A stretch of DNA of 64,000 nt from Paracyclopina nana (GCA_019096065.1 JAGUCH010000002.1:11916501-11980500); one strand, 5' to 3'. Counted from the stretch's first letter, positions 1 to 12,027 are shown. The notes: a model not told the origin generated them from the letters alone. Numbers and translations: made by a program.

Positions 1-267
1 AACGTGACAAGCGCATAATTCAAGTTTCTATTTTCAATCGAAAATCCAGTTTATTACAATATTTCTTTTTCAATTGCTATGAACTCTGAAAGACTTTTAG
101 CTGAGAGGTTGCGTGTGTAAAAATATTATTTTACGCAAGATTTTCTTTGAGTTAGCATTTCGAATATCCATTTGAAAAATCTGCGAAATCGCCGGTTGGT
201 AAATGGTATTCTAGTGAACTGCAAGGTGAAGCCCTGGTGAAATAAATATTGAAGTTGAAGTTCAACC

Positions 268-1062
268 ATGAGGAAATCGATTTGCACTTGTTCTTCTCCC
301 CGGAAAGGGTGCAAAGCACTTGATTCAGTCTCCTCCTCGAGTCTCTCAACTTTAGCCGAAGATGCTACATTGATTAACGATCAAAATTTGTCAACTTCCC
401 CGGAAACCGACTATGAATCAATTCCACCTGCAAGAAATTTGCGCCGTGAATTTAACTCGGAAATTTTGGGCATGGCCTCAGCCAGAAGGCTCAATGTTTC
501 CCTGCCCGAAGAGGCCTCCCCGCGAAAAGTGACTTTTCAACGTCAGAGCAAAGAAAATGGTGACAAAGTACTCACTGAAGAGTCACAAAGTGACGAAGAT
601 GTTGGACCCAAAAAGTCGCTCAATGCTACGCCTCTCTCGGGCATGAAGAAATGGAAGTATCCCAAACATGATAGCTTCATTGTGGACATGAACAATCCGA
701 AAAATCAAGGACCACAAAACGTGGTCGATGAAAAACCTGTACTCACTGATACGAAAGTGGAGCTGGAGGCTGCGGAAAATAATGCTTTGCCTGATGGACC
801 ATCAGTGTATTATCCACCCAAATCTCCTCTGAGGAAGCAAATTGAAAGCCAAAGCCAACCGTCACAATACTACTTGGACTTATTGAAGAAAAGGCAAGGA
901 GCAACAGTCGGTGTTGTACTGTTTCTCCTTATTGCAATAGTTTTGTATTTCTTGCTCTTGGGTAAATTGTATGAATTGGAAGCATATCTCACGCAGATCA
1001 TTTCAGCTTTGGAACAAGTTAATGGCAAACTCAGCAACATTATTCCAAATAACGAAAATTGA
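268..1062 (+). CDS. Orphan single-exon protein with a C-terminal membrane anchor (264 aa)
   Basis: I do not recognise this protein. It is a single open frame of 264 codons from an ATG to a TGA. Residues 1 to about 205 are hydrophilic and rich in Ser, Lys, Glu and Pro. They contain several SPRK/SPLRK-type motifs that could be proline-directed phosphorylation sites. One strongly hydrophobic helix lies at about residues 213-233 and is followed by a tail of about 30 residues. There is no N-terminal signal peptide, so the topology suggests a tail-anchored or type II membrane protein with a large cytosolic part. That is inference from hydropathy only. It lies upstream of the superoxide dismutase gene, separated by a transposon relic, and shares no obvious function with it. 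The frame is long for this AT-rich background, which supports a real gene. Confidence 0.6.
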   Translation: MRKSICTCSSPRKGCKALDSVSSSSLSTLAEDATLINDQNLSTSPETDYESIPPARNLRREFNSEILGMASARRLNVSLPEEASPRKVTFQRQSKENGDKVLTEESQSDEDVGPKKSLNATPLSGMKKWKYPKHDSFIVDMNNPKNQGPQNVVDEKPVLTDTKVELEAAENNALPDGPSVYYPPKSPLRKQIESQSQPSQYYLDLLKKRQGATVGVVLFLLIAIVLYFLLLGKLYELEAYLTQIISALEQVNGKLSNIIPNNEN

Positions 1063-1991
1063 AAACCTATCCTATGTTGTAATACGTGCTTAGTTACTCA
1101 TTGTTCCTTTCCCTATGTGCAATAACAGAAAATTAGAATATGACTGAAATCTTGGTCTGGTAGAGGTGGCTCTGATCTACTGAACTTCCAACTCCGTCCA
1201 CTAATGTACCAACTTGACCTCAACTGCCCCCCGAAGTGCGAATTCAGACTTTCTTAAGAGTAAATCCTTGAGTAAATGATAATTAAAGATTTTCAAGAGG
1301 TCGACTGACCCTGAAGCGTTAATTCTAGTTCAGCTGAATATCAGAGAGAGCGGCAATGTACTAGCTGAAATCAACGCGAGCCCTCCAAAAGAAAAGTTCG
1401 AATTTATTAACTTAGCTAGGTGGAGTGACAGATTTCCTAAAAATTGTGCTACCCATGACTTCGACCTGAGTTTCGACCTTTACAATCTGCTCAGCAATGT
1501 GTGATAGAAAATTGCGGCTCTCTCTTATAATCAAGTTGAAGTAGTTAATTAACACACGCATCCATGCAAGCAACTTTAGTATTTTAGTTGGGCTTTTAAT
1601 CGATTGACAAGAGTATCGGTTATTGGCCTTTTTATTTATCTATTCATGGAAATACTTCTTGCTTGAATATGTTTTTCCTTTGTATTAAGAATAATATTAT
1701 TACCTTTTTCGATTGTAAGCACATGTTAGATACTTCATTGCTATTCATAAAAAGGCGTTGTCATTTTCTATCCTGATTAGGGTTGCTATGCAAAGTTTAA
1801 AATCTGCTAAAAATGCTGCATGTAGCATATCTAAACCGGGAATTCCTACCTGGACTTACCTGCGTAGTTTTAGCTTATTTAATCACATAAATACCAGTTC
1901 TTGGTTCCACTCTTGTATAATACACCTTTTGTTCATCATCAACTTCAGTTGCTTGAAGGAGCTGGCGTAGAGCAGATCTCGAGGTTAAAAA
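1063..1991. other. Intergenic; one MITE, otherwise nothing recognised
   Basis: This stretch contains the TA-flanked element at 1328-1541 described separately. Outside it I see no exon with splice signals and a convincing reading frame. The 70-codon frame near 1758-1970 does not begin with ATG and resembles no family. Confidence 0.5.
1326..1543. mobile_element. Tc1/mariner-like MITE, copy 1
   Basis: The element proper is 1328-1541 (about 214 bp) and is flanked on both sides by TA. Its ends are imperfect inverted repeats of about 32 bp containing the core AGAGAGAGCGGCAAT (right arm ATTGCGGCTCTCTCT, one mismatch). A second copy in the opposite orientation at 22854-23073 matches it over nearly its whole length. 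TA duplication, terminal inverted repeats, small size and no coding capacity fit a non-autonomous Tc1/mariner derivative. Confidence 0.8.
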
Positions 1992-2711
1992 ATGAAGTGA
2001 GCTTACATAACATTTCGCTTCTGATTAGTGTAGCTAATCGCCATTAAATAATTGTAGGTACCAATTGACCTGGAGTTTGGCCTTTGCCACGGCCTTCGTG
2101 GTGACATTTGCTTCACCAATCCAAAAACTCTTGATTTCGCATTCTCACGACAGCAGCCATCAAATATTAAAGGCTAAGGTTAAACTGATTGCAGCAGAAA
2201 ATACAGACAAGCCTCCAGTTTATGGAAGCCTTTTCTTGATTGAGACGTCAGAAGGAGTATATGTTAAGGGTAAAATAATTGGTCTCGAGCCTGGAAAGCA
2301 TGGTTTCCACGTGCATGAGATTGGAGACCTTGGCAATGATTGCGTTAATGCTGGTCCCCATTTCAACCCTGCAGGCGTAAGTCGTAAACACTTATTTAGC
2401 TATCACGTAACTAATGATGCTTTCATCAGAACACGCATGGAGCCCCTAACGAAGAAACTAGGCATGCCGGTGACCTTGGCAACATTGAAACGCATCATGT
2501 CGATAACAGTCCTGGCACCATCACGGTTGTCAACCAATTGGACAAAGTTGTTACCTTAGATCCCAAGGCAGACAATGGAATAACTGGAAGAGCTTTTGTC
2601 GTGCATGCACTCCCCGATGACTTGGGACTTGGAGGTGACGATGAGAGTCTCAAAACTGGAAATGCAGGAAAAAGGCTTGCATGTGGAATTGTTGAACCTG
2701 TCAACTACTAG
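1992..2711 (+). CDS. Secreted (extracellular-type) Cu/Zn superoxide dismutase, 201 aa
   Basis: Converts superoxide to hydrogen peroxide and oxygen with a Cu/Zn centre. Exons read as 1992-1996, 2058-2376 and 2430-2711. The first coding exon is only ATG-AA before a GTGAGC donor. The second completes a hydrophobic signal peptide (about residues 1-21), so the enzyme should enter the secretory pathway. Copper and zinc ligand motifs are present: [29 protein letters not shown] and the C-terminal [10 protein letters not shown] with the last copper His. The GNAG.RLACGIV end is typical and carries the second disulfide Cys. Length is normal for a secreted SOD. A poly(A) signal AATAAA lies at 2719-2724. 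The next gene (NFS1) converges on it from the minus strand. Cytosolic SOD1 is less likely because of the signal peptide, although that rests on the 5-nt first exon being right. Confidence 0.9.
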
Positions 2712-2925
2712 ATGCGAGAATAAACACCAATTTGGATTTTTACTGTGTACGTCAAGATTCTGATTATTGAGGGTATTTTGCTTTCATGCCGAAAACTGCA
2801 TGTAATTGGCGGTAGCTAATAGACAACTTCAAAAAACAGCTACAATTTTTAGATTAAGTTCTAGGTTGAAATTAGCGCCAGCATAATTTCTTATATTCTC
2901 ATAAGGAAATTTGAGGCTGCATAAT

Positions 2926-4465
2926 TTAATGTTGTGTCCACTGGATGCTTTTAATGTCGACGCCATCTTCATACATTTCCCAAAGAGGAGACATTTCTCG
3001 CAGACGCTGCACTTCCCTAATGCATCTTTGGGCAGTGTAGTCGACTTCTTCTTCAGTAGTGAATCGGCCTATGCCAAAACGAATTGATGAATGTGCCAAA
3101 TCTTCATCAGCTCCAATAGCTCTCAAAACATAAGATGGCTCCAGACTTGCTGAAGTGCAAGCAGATCCAGAGGAGAGAGCCACGTCTTTCAAGGCCATCA
3201 GAAGAGACTCTCCCTCGACAAAAGCAAAGCTCAAATTGATGCATCCTGCGTAGGTGTGGTCAGGGTCGCCATTGAAAACGACATTAGGAAGAGCCTGAGT
3301 GACTCGGTCAATGAAACGTTTGCTCAATCTGTCAATGTGCTCCTTGTCATAATCCATTTCTTGCTTGGCGAGCTCGCAAGCAAAGCCAAGGCCAACGACC
3401 AAAGGAGTGGGAACAGTGCCAGATCTGAGGCCTCGTTCTTGACCACCACCAGACTGGATAGGCTCCACACGCACTCTTGGCCTCCTCCTGAGTCAAAGAC
3501 TTGCAATTTCGTCGTGGTTACTAAAAAAGTGAGCTCTCACCTGACATACAGGGCTCCGACACCCTTGGGACCATATAACTTGTGCCCACTGATAGACATG
3601 AGATCAATTTTCATGTCGTTTACATCAATAGGGATTTTGCCAACAGCCTGGGCAGCATCAGTGTGAAAAAATACTTTGTTTTGCCTGCAAATTTCACCCA
3701 GCTCCTTGAGCGGTTGCACCACTCCGATCTCATTGTTGACCGCCATGACTGATGCCAAAGCCGTGGTGGGCTTGATTGCAGCCTTGAACTCCTCTAGGTC
3801 CACCCTACCGTTAGTCTGAACTGGCAAATAGGTAACTTCAAACCCTTCACTCTCAAGCTGGCGACAAGAGTCCAGCACACATTTGTGCTCAGTTTGGGTG
3901 GTAATCACGTGGTTTTTCTTAGACTTGTAAAACCTTCATTCATTTTGCAATTAAAACTTTTAAAGTGTTGGTGCAATTGTTTCGAGACACTTACCGTGCC
4001 ACTCCTTTGACTGAAATGTTGTTTGACTCAGTGGCTCCAGATGTGAAGATGATTTCTTTTGGATCGCCGCCGATCAAATCGGCCACTTGAGCTCGTCCTT
4101 TCTCCATAGCTGACTCAGATTCCCATCCATACGCGTGTGTGCGTGAATGGGGATTGCCATAGTAGGAAGTCATATATGGCAACATGGCGTCCAAAACACG
4201 AGGATCCAAAGGAGTAGTTGATTGGGCATCCAGATAAAGCGGCCTAGGCTCACCTGTAAAAAATGGCTGTCAAAGTGACCAAGTTATGCCTAACCTCTCG
4301 GAGATTTCTGTCACCTTTCCGCAACGTTTTTGAATCGGTTGCTTCATTGGCCTCAGTGGCTCGCTTCGAGCTGCTAGACACGCTCAGAAACTGTTTTCCT
4401 TGACTGCTGAACTGGTTGGGCCTCAAAATGGCACGAATCAACACTGAACTGTTATGCCCCAACAT
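2926..4465 (-). CDS. NFS1: Mitochondrial cysteine desulfurase NFS1, 454 aa
   Basis: PLP enzyme that takes sulfur from cysteine for Fe-S cluster assembly with ISCU, LYRM4/ISD11 and frataxin in the mitochondrial matrix. Exons in transcription order: 4465-4315, 4253-3995, 3933-3541 and 3487-2926. All junctions are in phase. The N-terminal ~55 residues are basic and Ser/Arg-rich, as in a mitochondrial presequence. Visible motifs are [12 protein letters not shown] and SGATESNN near the N-terminus, [11 protein letters not shown], the PLP-lysine motif [10 protein letters not shown], and the persulfide-cysteine loop [16 protein letters not shown]. The C-terminus WTQH matches the family end. Length is close to the human protein (457). 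One oddity: the acceptor of intron 2 (before 3933) has almost no pyrimidine tract, but the reading frame and family match leave no doubt about the junction. Confidence 0.97.
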
Positions 4466-4725
4466 TTTGGCGAACTTATGCTACGATCAGTGCTGTGTTT
4501 ACAATTTTTTTTTACATAAGCAATCGTAGTTCGTCAACAATATAAACGGAACATAGCGCTAGTTACCACGCAACTCCAACTCATAAAACGAAAAAAGTTA
4601 CAATTTGGCTAAAACAGATATTCCATTTTTACAATCGAACAATTAGGCAGTAAAATGTGTGAAATGCATGGAAATTCTCAAATTATATTGCAAAATTACA
4701 AGTTTTCGTGGCATTTTTAAGCAAA

Positions 4726-5260
4726 ATGTCAATTTCTGAGATTCTAGGCAGAGAAATGAGTGAAATTCTTCCTCATGAACTGGTTAAGGTTAAAAAATCT
4801 AACGTTGGAAAGGATAAAATTTCAGCTTTCAATGTGGCATGTCAGATTAATAGGCATACGTTCAGTCAAGGAGATGAAAATGTGAAAAACAGTGCGGCGA
4901 ATTTTCCGTGGAGGCTGTAGATGAACGACGCATTAGAATGTTGCTACGCAGTCGTTGCTTATAGACATTATTCTTCAGCTTCATTTTGCAAAGGAGTGGC
5001 CAAATGCGCAAGAGACTTGATCCGGCAAAAACTCGGAGAATGTCCACATTTCTTTGTTCAACTTTGGATAGTAATCCACAAAAAGTCGCGCATTAAAGCC
5101 ATGAAAAATCTCACTTTTACAATTATTCTACAAAAAAACTACACATTCTCAGATCTAGAGCATACGTTTGTGGATATGTAAGTTTGCGTAGAAACAATCC
5201 TTTGTATTTTTTGCTTCAAGGCTGAAAGGCAATTATGCACGAAGAAGTTCATGGTCTGCT
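4726..5260 (+). CDS. Possible small gene with weak Tctex1 dynein-light-chain-like features
   Basis: An ATG at 4726 opens about 55 codons that read like protein. A second stretch of about 65 codons in the same frame starts after a good acceptor near 4978 (TTATTCTTCAG). It ends at a perfect GTAAGT donor near 5178. A possible last exon begins near 5220. Bridging the first two needs a poor donor near 4892, so the model is uncertain. The second block has the spacing of a Tctex1 domain: a helix ARDLIRQKL, a strand FFVQLWIVI, then a NYTF.D..HTF pattern. That resemblance is by eye and weak. The gene may equally be a pseudogene or chance reading frame. It stands alone between NFS1 and a 3.5 kb gene-poor stretch. 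Confidence 0.25.
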
Positions 5261-8200
5261 TAACGTTTTCCTGTTTTTGTGCCAGTGAAAATTGATCTGC
5301 AACCGTCAGTTACAATTACAAAATTAAATTCTACGCTCCCTTACATTGCATTGTGGAGCTTTTACTTCTTTGTTTGATCTCTTATTCTAAAATTGAAGCT
5401 AATCGATGCTGCTGCGTAAAAGCTGGGTTTTATTGACTGTAGCGTCACCCATACCCATAATCTTGCATACATGTGCACCCTCAGAAGTGATAGTAAAACC
5501 CTCAGCAGTTATATGAAAAGTATGCGCGATTTGCTAATTTCGGCTCAATTGACCGAACCAACACAAGCAAGTTTAACGCTAATTCAAAATAGAAAACTAG
5601 AAAAATAAGACAAGATTGGGCAATGTGCACATGTATGCCCAGTGATTCCATGTTGGCGGATTTATGACACATTTTCGCATTGGGGGTTCTGACAGCAGCT
5701 TTTTAGCATCAGCATGTCAAAACTCACAGCGTCCTCATTTCATCATATGCTTCAAACTGTAAAATTGCAGGTTTTTTCATGTGACATTTACATTTCAGCA
5801 CAAAGTAATCTTGCGCGTGCAATGACTTCAGTTTTTTCTTGCGAGCTATCTCAACTTATCAATGTATCGTGCCGAGTTTTTCAAGGCTAAATGTTTTTTC
5901 CAGATCCTCTTTACTTAGCTTTAAAATTGATTGTCCTTCTACGAAATATGTACTTCGTAACAATTATATTTTGAATTAAAAGAATATTGCAAATACTGAT
6001 GAGTTTTAGTCAAAGTTATTGCGCACAACAATGGAAGAGAATCTGAGGGTTGTCAAAATAATTGGCTCGGTCCCTATCCGATCCGCGAAGTGTGCGCATG
6101 GCCAGTAATTTCCTCGGATTTTGGCAGGCTCGCATGCACACTGGTCCGAATACGCAGCGAGCGTTTGCTGCGCAACAAAACGAGCTCTTAGTTTTACGGT
6201 GGTGCAGCAGCAAACAAAGCATCGTTTTTGTGCACTGGGCCTTTACTATCAAGCATCTACTGCCTCAAAAATCAACAAAGGCCTTGAATATTGAAGGCCA
6301 GCCAGGAAAGCAGCTCAGTGCTCTCCTTTTCGTATGTTGCTGCCAAAAAATCAGCTGGTGCATTTTGACAGCAGCAACAGCAGCAGCCTTTTTTGTTATT
6401 ATTGTGCCACAAGTGTAACTATGGCCTTTGTCCTTGGATGAACCAGCCTTTGGCTCCATTCAGTGAGTCATTTGCTGCAAATCGGGTAAGGTTTTCTTCC
6501 CTTCTGTGTTTTTCTAAGCAACGAGTTTCTGCCTTTGTTATGCTGCGGCCATTCACTGGACAAACAAATAGCACTTTGTACGGATCCATTTTTGTAGCAA
6601 CACAAACTTGTCCACGATTGAACGTGTTTTTCCGTTTTTAAGAAGTCATTAAGCAAAGTGCAACTTTTAATTATCTTTCAAAATGCTCTAAAATATGTAT
6701 CTCCTACTTTTAGGCATAGCATAAAAACTGAAGCCTTTGAAACGTTATATGAAGCAAAATTAGAAATACTTGAATCGGCAGTAGTTATGTTATCAAAAAT
6801 ATGACTATTTTATGATTAATTATGACTATTCGTTTAATTAATAAAGTAATTGATAATTTTGTGAGCCATTTTCGTGCATAATTTTGTTGCTGGGTCTCAA
6901 TAGAACGAAAACCGTTGGAAGCAGTTTATTGCTTTACGTTTTGAGCTTTGTGCATTGACAGCAAACATGTAGATAAGAAGCCATATTCAGGTCAAAAATA
7001 CTCTATTCCCCCTTTCGTGATAACCATGATATTTGTAGGGAACAAAGAGAGGAGAACCGGACTTTTGGTTTTTCTAACCCTTCGGCAATTGAGCAAAAAA
7101 TTCAACTTTTTGCTTTTTATTGCGTGTGGGTGTCAAGCAAGGTTTCCTTTGTTGAATTTTCCTCACGAAAAGCCTTTTTTCATTTGCTTCTATAACGATC
7201 TCAAGGTTGAACGATAAGTGCACCCGAAATAAGTGAGCAACTACGTGATAAATGAGCAATTGAATGGGATTTTTTTCAAGGTGCTCAAGGTTTAAATTGC
7301 AGTTGTTGTTGCTTCTTTCAAAAAGGAAGTTGTTACCAACTGCTCCAACTTCCTTTACTTGGAACAACACGAAATTTTTACCTGGAACGACAGTGGGAAA
7401 TCCTTTGGCTTTTTGGCATTGATCAAAAACAGAGCAAAACAATGCTCTGTCAATATTTCGTTTACTTCATGCACGTACTTTAATTGATTATTAGTTGTAA
7501 ACATATTCACATGCGAGAAATATTCTACTGCATGACATATATTTTGACCAATCGACAACCTTTACATGCTCCAAATTTTTATGTACATTTTATGCGTTAC
7601 AGCAAATAATGCAATGCAATGTAGAAAAAGAGCCAACAAATAACAAATGCAAAGTAGGATGGAAAGGGATTTTCCGGCAAATTGCAACATGAGAAATGAT
7701 GATTATGGCATGATCAATAGTTGCTGTGTTAGGTGATATCTCCGTTGATTGTGCAGCAGTATTTACACCCTCTCCCTTTCTCGATCCTCTGTCGATCTCG
7801 TTTCGTCCCCATTTGAGGCCGTTGACTGCAAACGTTGATATTGACCAAACCAGGTTATAGATGATGATTTAAATTACCTCGTGGGATTTGACGAGTTTCG
7901 TGCATAGACAATATTTTTACATTTAATTTAATGATCACGCGCTCCGTTGCATTCCACGTATGGTGCAGCTTTTTTCTACCTGAATTCCAAAGCTGAAATT
8001 AATGCATCTATAGGCTTCTTTGCCCGCAAGAAAAAAATGCTGGGTTAATTATTGGACTCTTTTCACCTGCTACAGCCACAAATAAGCTCTCATTTGTGCA
8101 TTCACTAGTGGTGAGGGTTATGAAAAGTCGATGGCTTTATCGATTTTATTCGCTGGTGTCATTATTGGATTGTTAAATGGGTCTGAAGACCCTTTGTTCG

Positions 8201-8700
8201 GTTGTGGATGCTACATTGCCTCTCAAATATGCGCAATATGTTTGCAGAATACAGACCCGCTAGTTCGGGGAGATTTTTGAAAAGTAAAAAAAAAAAAAAA
8301 TTATTCACAAACTTGTGTACTATGCAGGGAGCATTTGTCTAGTTTTCTACGGACCATTAAAAAAGGTGATAAAAACATTGCAGGCACATTCCGGGAAATG
8401 GCAACTGCCTGCGCTGTACACCCCTTATGGCGAAGCAGTTTCCCGGAAGAGCATGTATTTTTAGTGAGAGAATTAAAAGTCCATACTAGCGCTATTTAGC
8501 GCTAAGCCAAAAATGCAAAAGATTAAGGGCAGATTTTTGGAAATTTGATTCCCCATATAAATGAAAGACGCAGTCAAGGCAATCCATAGCAAATATTTGC
8601 CTTATCACAAAAGCATTGTTACTTTTCTACATTGAAAGCTGTTTTTCCCATGCCATAGTATCGGCGTTCTGAGTCTGATCGTGACTAATTTATCCTTTGT
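5261..8700. other. Gene-poor intergenic stretch
   Basis: No coding exon is supported. Overlapping frames at 6016-6656 and 7074-7558 are short, occur on both strands and resemble nothing. A 15-bp A run lies near 8287. A small inverted repeat, TTCCGGGAAA...TTTCCCGGAA, lies at about 8391-8447. The end of the stretch (a TTTGCAG acceptor at 8701-8707) introduces the 5' UTR exon of the TBCEL gene. Confidence 0.4.
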
Positions 8701-8926
8701 TTTGCAGGCTGAAAAATCTTTGGTGCGGAACGTATGTAGAAGCCGCGTTGAAGTAGTGGATTTCATCGATAACGCGACGAGTTTCGATCAAACAAGACGC
8801 ATTGCTCCATGTGGTTGTTGAGATAGAAAGTAGCTTCATTTGCCAACTTTGAGTCATCCGAGTCGGAGCTCAATATTTTTATTCCGTCATTTCGGCTGGT
8901 GTCAAAAAGGAAATTCTCAGTGAATC

Positions 8927-10436
8927 ATGGCTACGCTTTTGGACAGTATTCAAGACAAGTACGGGGGCCCCGACGAGGATGCCAATGACCAAGAGGACTA
9001 TGGCTTCATTGTCTTTGTCTCCAATTCTCCAGAGTGCAAAGCTGGCATGTTGCCACCCATCATGACTTTGAGCGATTACGACATCAATCGAATCGGTAAG
9101 ATTATTCACGTTCATCTAATGATGGCTTAAAAATAGTATGCATGATCATTTTGAAGGCCGTGGAGTGATCAGCAAGCACAAGTTGAGTCACATCGCGGAA
9201 CTGGATCTCACTGACAATCTATTGTCTGATTGGTCAGAAATCTATTCGCTCTTGAACATGTTCCCTGGTCTGGAGTTTCTCAACTTGTCCAACAACCTGC
9301 TAGGCTCAAACCTGGAGTCGAGCAAGCCATCAGTGCACTTGGGGCTCCGAAAGTTGGTGCTCCATGGCAACCGCATTGATTGGAACACACTCAACAATTT
9401 CTGCATGAGCCTGCCAAATCTTGAGGAAATCCACCTGAGCAACAATAGCCTGGCTAATCCGGATGGCAGCTTTGCACATGCCAATTTAAGGCAGCTTTTC
9501 CTGACCTGCAACAACATTGACTCGTTTGATGCTGTCCAAGACAAACTGGGGAGGCAATGTCCCAATTTGGAATTGCTCAGCCTGGGCGAGAACCCACTCA
9601 AGACGATTCCCAGTTCCACTGGGGGATTCAATCATCTCTTCAGCTTGAACCTGAATATCACAAAACTGGATCAATGGTCTGACCTGGATAAACTCAGGGA
9701 GTATCCAAACCTGAGTGAATTAAAAATCAAGCATTGCCCCATCTTGGAAGAGTACACTGCTCACGAGCGAAGAATGATGCTGATTGCTAGACTGCCCAAT
9801 ATTCAAATCCTCAACGGCGGTGACAAGATTCCTGACAACGAGAGGGAAGATGCTGAGAGAGCTTTCATCAGGTTCCACCTGGATGAGGAATTCAAGCCCA
9901 AAAGATATCATGAATTGGTAGCCATCCATGGCAACCTTGATCCTTTGGTCAATGTGGACATGGAGCCTGCCACACACGTCAAGGTGAAGATAGTGCACAA
10001 GGATGACAATTGCAGAGAAGAAGTCATCAGCTTGTACCAGACTGTGGCTCAGTTCAAGGCTCAGTTGGCACAATGGTTCAATGTGGCCACTCAAAATCAG
10101 AAGCTGTTCTACTGCGACCAAGTCATGGTCAAGTTGTCGGGTCCGGAGGAGATGAAGTGGCCCAACAAAGCCTTGTACACCTACAATGTCCAAGAGGGAG
10201 ACAAGTTCATATTGGACGAGAAAGTTCCGCTAACCAAGTTGAGGACCAACTCTGGCACCAGTCTCAGCTCTGCCACCAGCCCCAAGGTCTATGGGAGTCC
10301 GGGTCCAAATTCATACAGAACTGCCATTCAGTTTGGCATGAGTCCTTTCCGAATGTCTCCAGGACAAAGGCCACCTCCACCAAACACCCACAGCAAAGCC
10401 TCGCGAAACCTGTTTGGCAAAACTCCCCCAAAGTAG
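8927..10436 (+). CDS. TBCEL: Tubulin-specific chaperone E-like protein (TBCEL), 482 aa
   Basis: TBCEL proteins bind and destabilise tubulin and resemble cofactor E without its CAP-Gly domain. Exons are 8927-9095 and 9157-10436, joined in phase 1. A 5' UTR exon probably begins after the acceptor at 8707. After about 55 non-repeat residues come leucine-rich repeats (ELDLTDN, LEFLNLSNN, LRKLVLHGN, LEEIHLSNN, LELLSLGENPL), about residues 70-270. The LRR cap follows (ERRMMLIARLPNIQILNGG, then NERED). A ubiquitin-like fold spans about residues 320-415, with RYHELVAIHG before it and the family motif GPEEMK within it. A Ser/Pro-rich tail of about 65 residues is longer than in vertebrate TBCEL. No CAP-Gly is seen, which argues against TBCE. 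A poly(A) signal lies at 10515-10520, converging with the SETD7-like gene. Confidence 0.9.
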
Positions 10437-10598
10437 ATTTTATGTATATCTTGTTTTTTTTTCGTTGTACATACACTTCATCTTTGGCACCCGTATACAA
10501 TTCATTCAGTAGATAATAAAGAGCTCAGAATCTTTAGAGCTTGAAAATTGGTAAAAATTCTTAGTACTCTTATGTTTAAAAGTCGAGCGTGCTTGTTG

Positions 10599-11878
10599 CT
10601 ATATTTCACACTTTTTGCATACAAAGTCAGAATCATTGTCAAGATTATCAGCAAATTGGCCAATACACTCGAAATGAACCCAGCACTGACATTTGATGCA
10701 AAGCACAGAGGGCTCATTGAATGCCACATGACTCTTGCACAATGGGCATGGACTGAACCTTGGTGAACTCCTGTCAGGAATTGGAATGTCAATTATGGTT
10801 CCATAGTCTCTTCGGATTCTTGAAACTAGCTCAAAAATTGTCTTCTCGTCAGTATTTTCAACAATTCTTTTGTGCTCAATCCATTGCGCTTGGTACCACT
10901 CAGGAGCTTGCCAAATTCTATAGTTGTAATTTACAAATATTTCTTGGTTGGGCTCAATATCCTCCAAAGTTACTATGGACATGCACTTGCCAAACCTAAA
11001 AATAAATTCAAAATGACCCAAAGCTTTTAGTGTTATGTAGGGTAGTACCTTGGGTGTTCAAGGGGTAAAAATCCACTATTTGGGGAAAAAGAATGGCAAG
11101 CCTTGTGAGCCAAAGTGGCACAATACTTTTTCAGGCAAATGGCCCAATTTGGAATGTCCAAATCAATGCCTCTCTGAAGGCATATCTTGTAGTCTGAGCT
11201 AATTCTTGGCACCCCATTCACTTCTCTAAGCCTCACTCCATTGAAAATGGCCACCAACGATCCTTTAGGCAAGTATCTTTTAGCAAAAAGCCCCTCTCCA
11301 GCCTCAGGATGAATTCTGCAATGATGCAATAAAATCTTTGGTCAACTAAAACTACCAATTGTCCCACCTGGATTGCTCAATATAGCAGGTTTGCTGTTCA
11401 TATGGATCCCTCAGCATGGGCCACAATGATATTGTGACAGTTGTTGAAATATCATGGCAGAAAGTGGCACTCAGGTGATACCTCTTTACTTTTGGCAATG
11501 GCAAGGCCATGTGGCAATCAAGCTCCATGACTTTGGCAAATTTCCCATTCTTCAATTGGCCCTCAATTCTCTGCCCATAGAGAGCATTGGTCAAATCAGG
11601 ATAAATGTAGACCATCTTAGATCCTAGGTTCACTATAAAGGCATCTCCATCAAGCCTTTGCCAAGAGTGACCCAAAGGCTGACCATTGATGCAGAGGCCC
11701 ACTGAGGTGACTTTGTCCCTTTTGACTTCCCTGAAGAATCCATGATGCATGCTTTCTCCTTCATTGATCTTGATACTGGATTCGGTGTATCCAATAATGG
11801 CCTCCAATTTTTTGCAGTAAATTGACTCTTTTACTACCTGAAGGCCCTCAAGGCCTAATAATGCATTTAAATGTTGAA
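10599..11878 (-). CDS. SETD7-like SET-domain protein with C-terminal PHD-like finger (5' end unresolved)
   Basis: Related to SETD7/SET7-9, a lysine methyltransferase with MORN repeats and a SET domain. Exons in transcription order: 11878-11368, 11315-11049 and 10995-10599, all in phase. The first carries a degenerate MORN-like part and the family block YIYPDLTNALYGQ...LPDPYE-like. SET motifs follow: GEGLFAKRYLPKG (SAM loop), YCATLAHKACHSFSPN, IFVNYNYR and APEWYQAQW, the last being the SETD7 C-terminal signature. About 80 residues follow that SETD7 lacks, with CPLC...CIKC..WVHFEC...FVCKKC spacing of a PHD-type zinc finger. The SAM-contacting Asn of the family NHS motif is Cys here (CHS), so activity may be altered. 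The start is unclear: the first in-frame ATG is at 11750, or an upstream exon may splice in. Fusion to the orphan at 12028-12850 through an acceptor near 11845 is possible but less likely. Confidence 0.75.
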
Positions 11879-12027
11879 CTAAATGCAAGAAAATTAGTCA
11901 TAGTGAAAGAGCTACTGAAAAATCCTTAATGCAAAATTGATCCTTTGATCGTGTGGCCCATAAACATGAAAATCAAGTATTTATTTCTTGCCCGATTCTG
12001 CTAAATTATGTAGAGCTGTTTTTTTTT

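Noticed and set aside
1758..1970. A 70-codon frame upstream of the SOD gene as an extra exon
   Set aside because: Starts without ATG, does not join the SOD frame, and no donor in phase was found.
6016..6656. Cluster of 60-118-codon frames on both strands
   Set aside because: Mutually overlapping on opposite strands, no splice signals in phase, no family resemblance.
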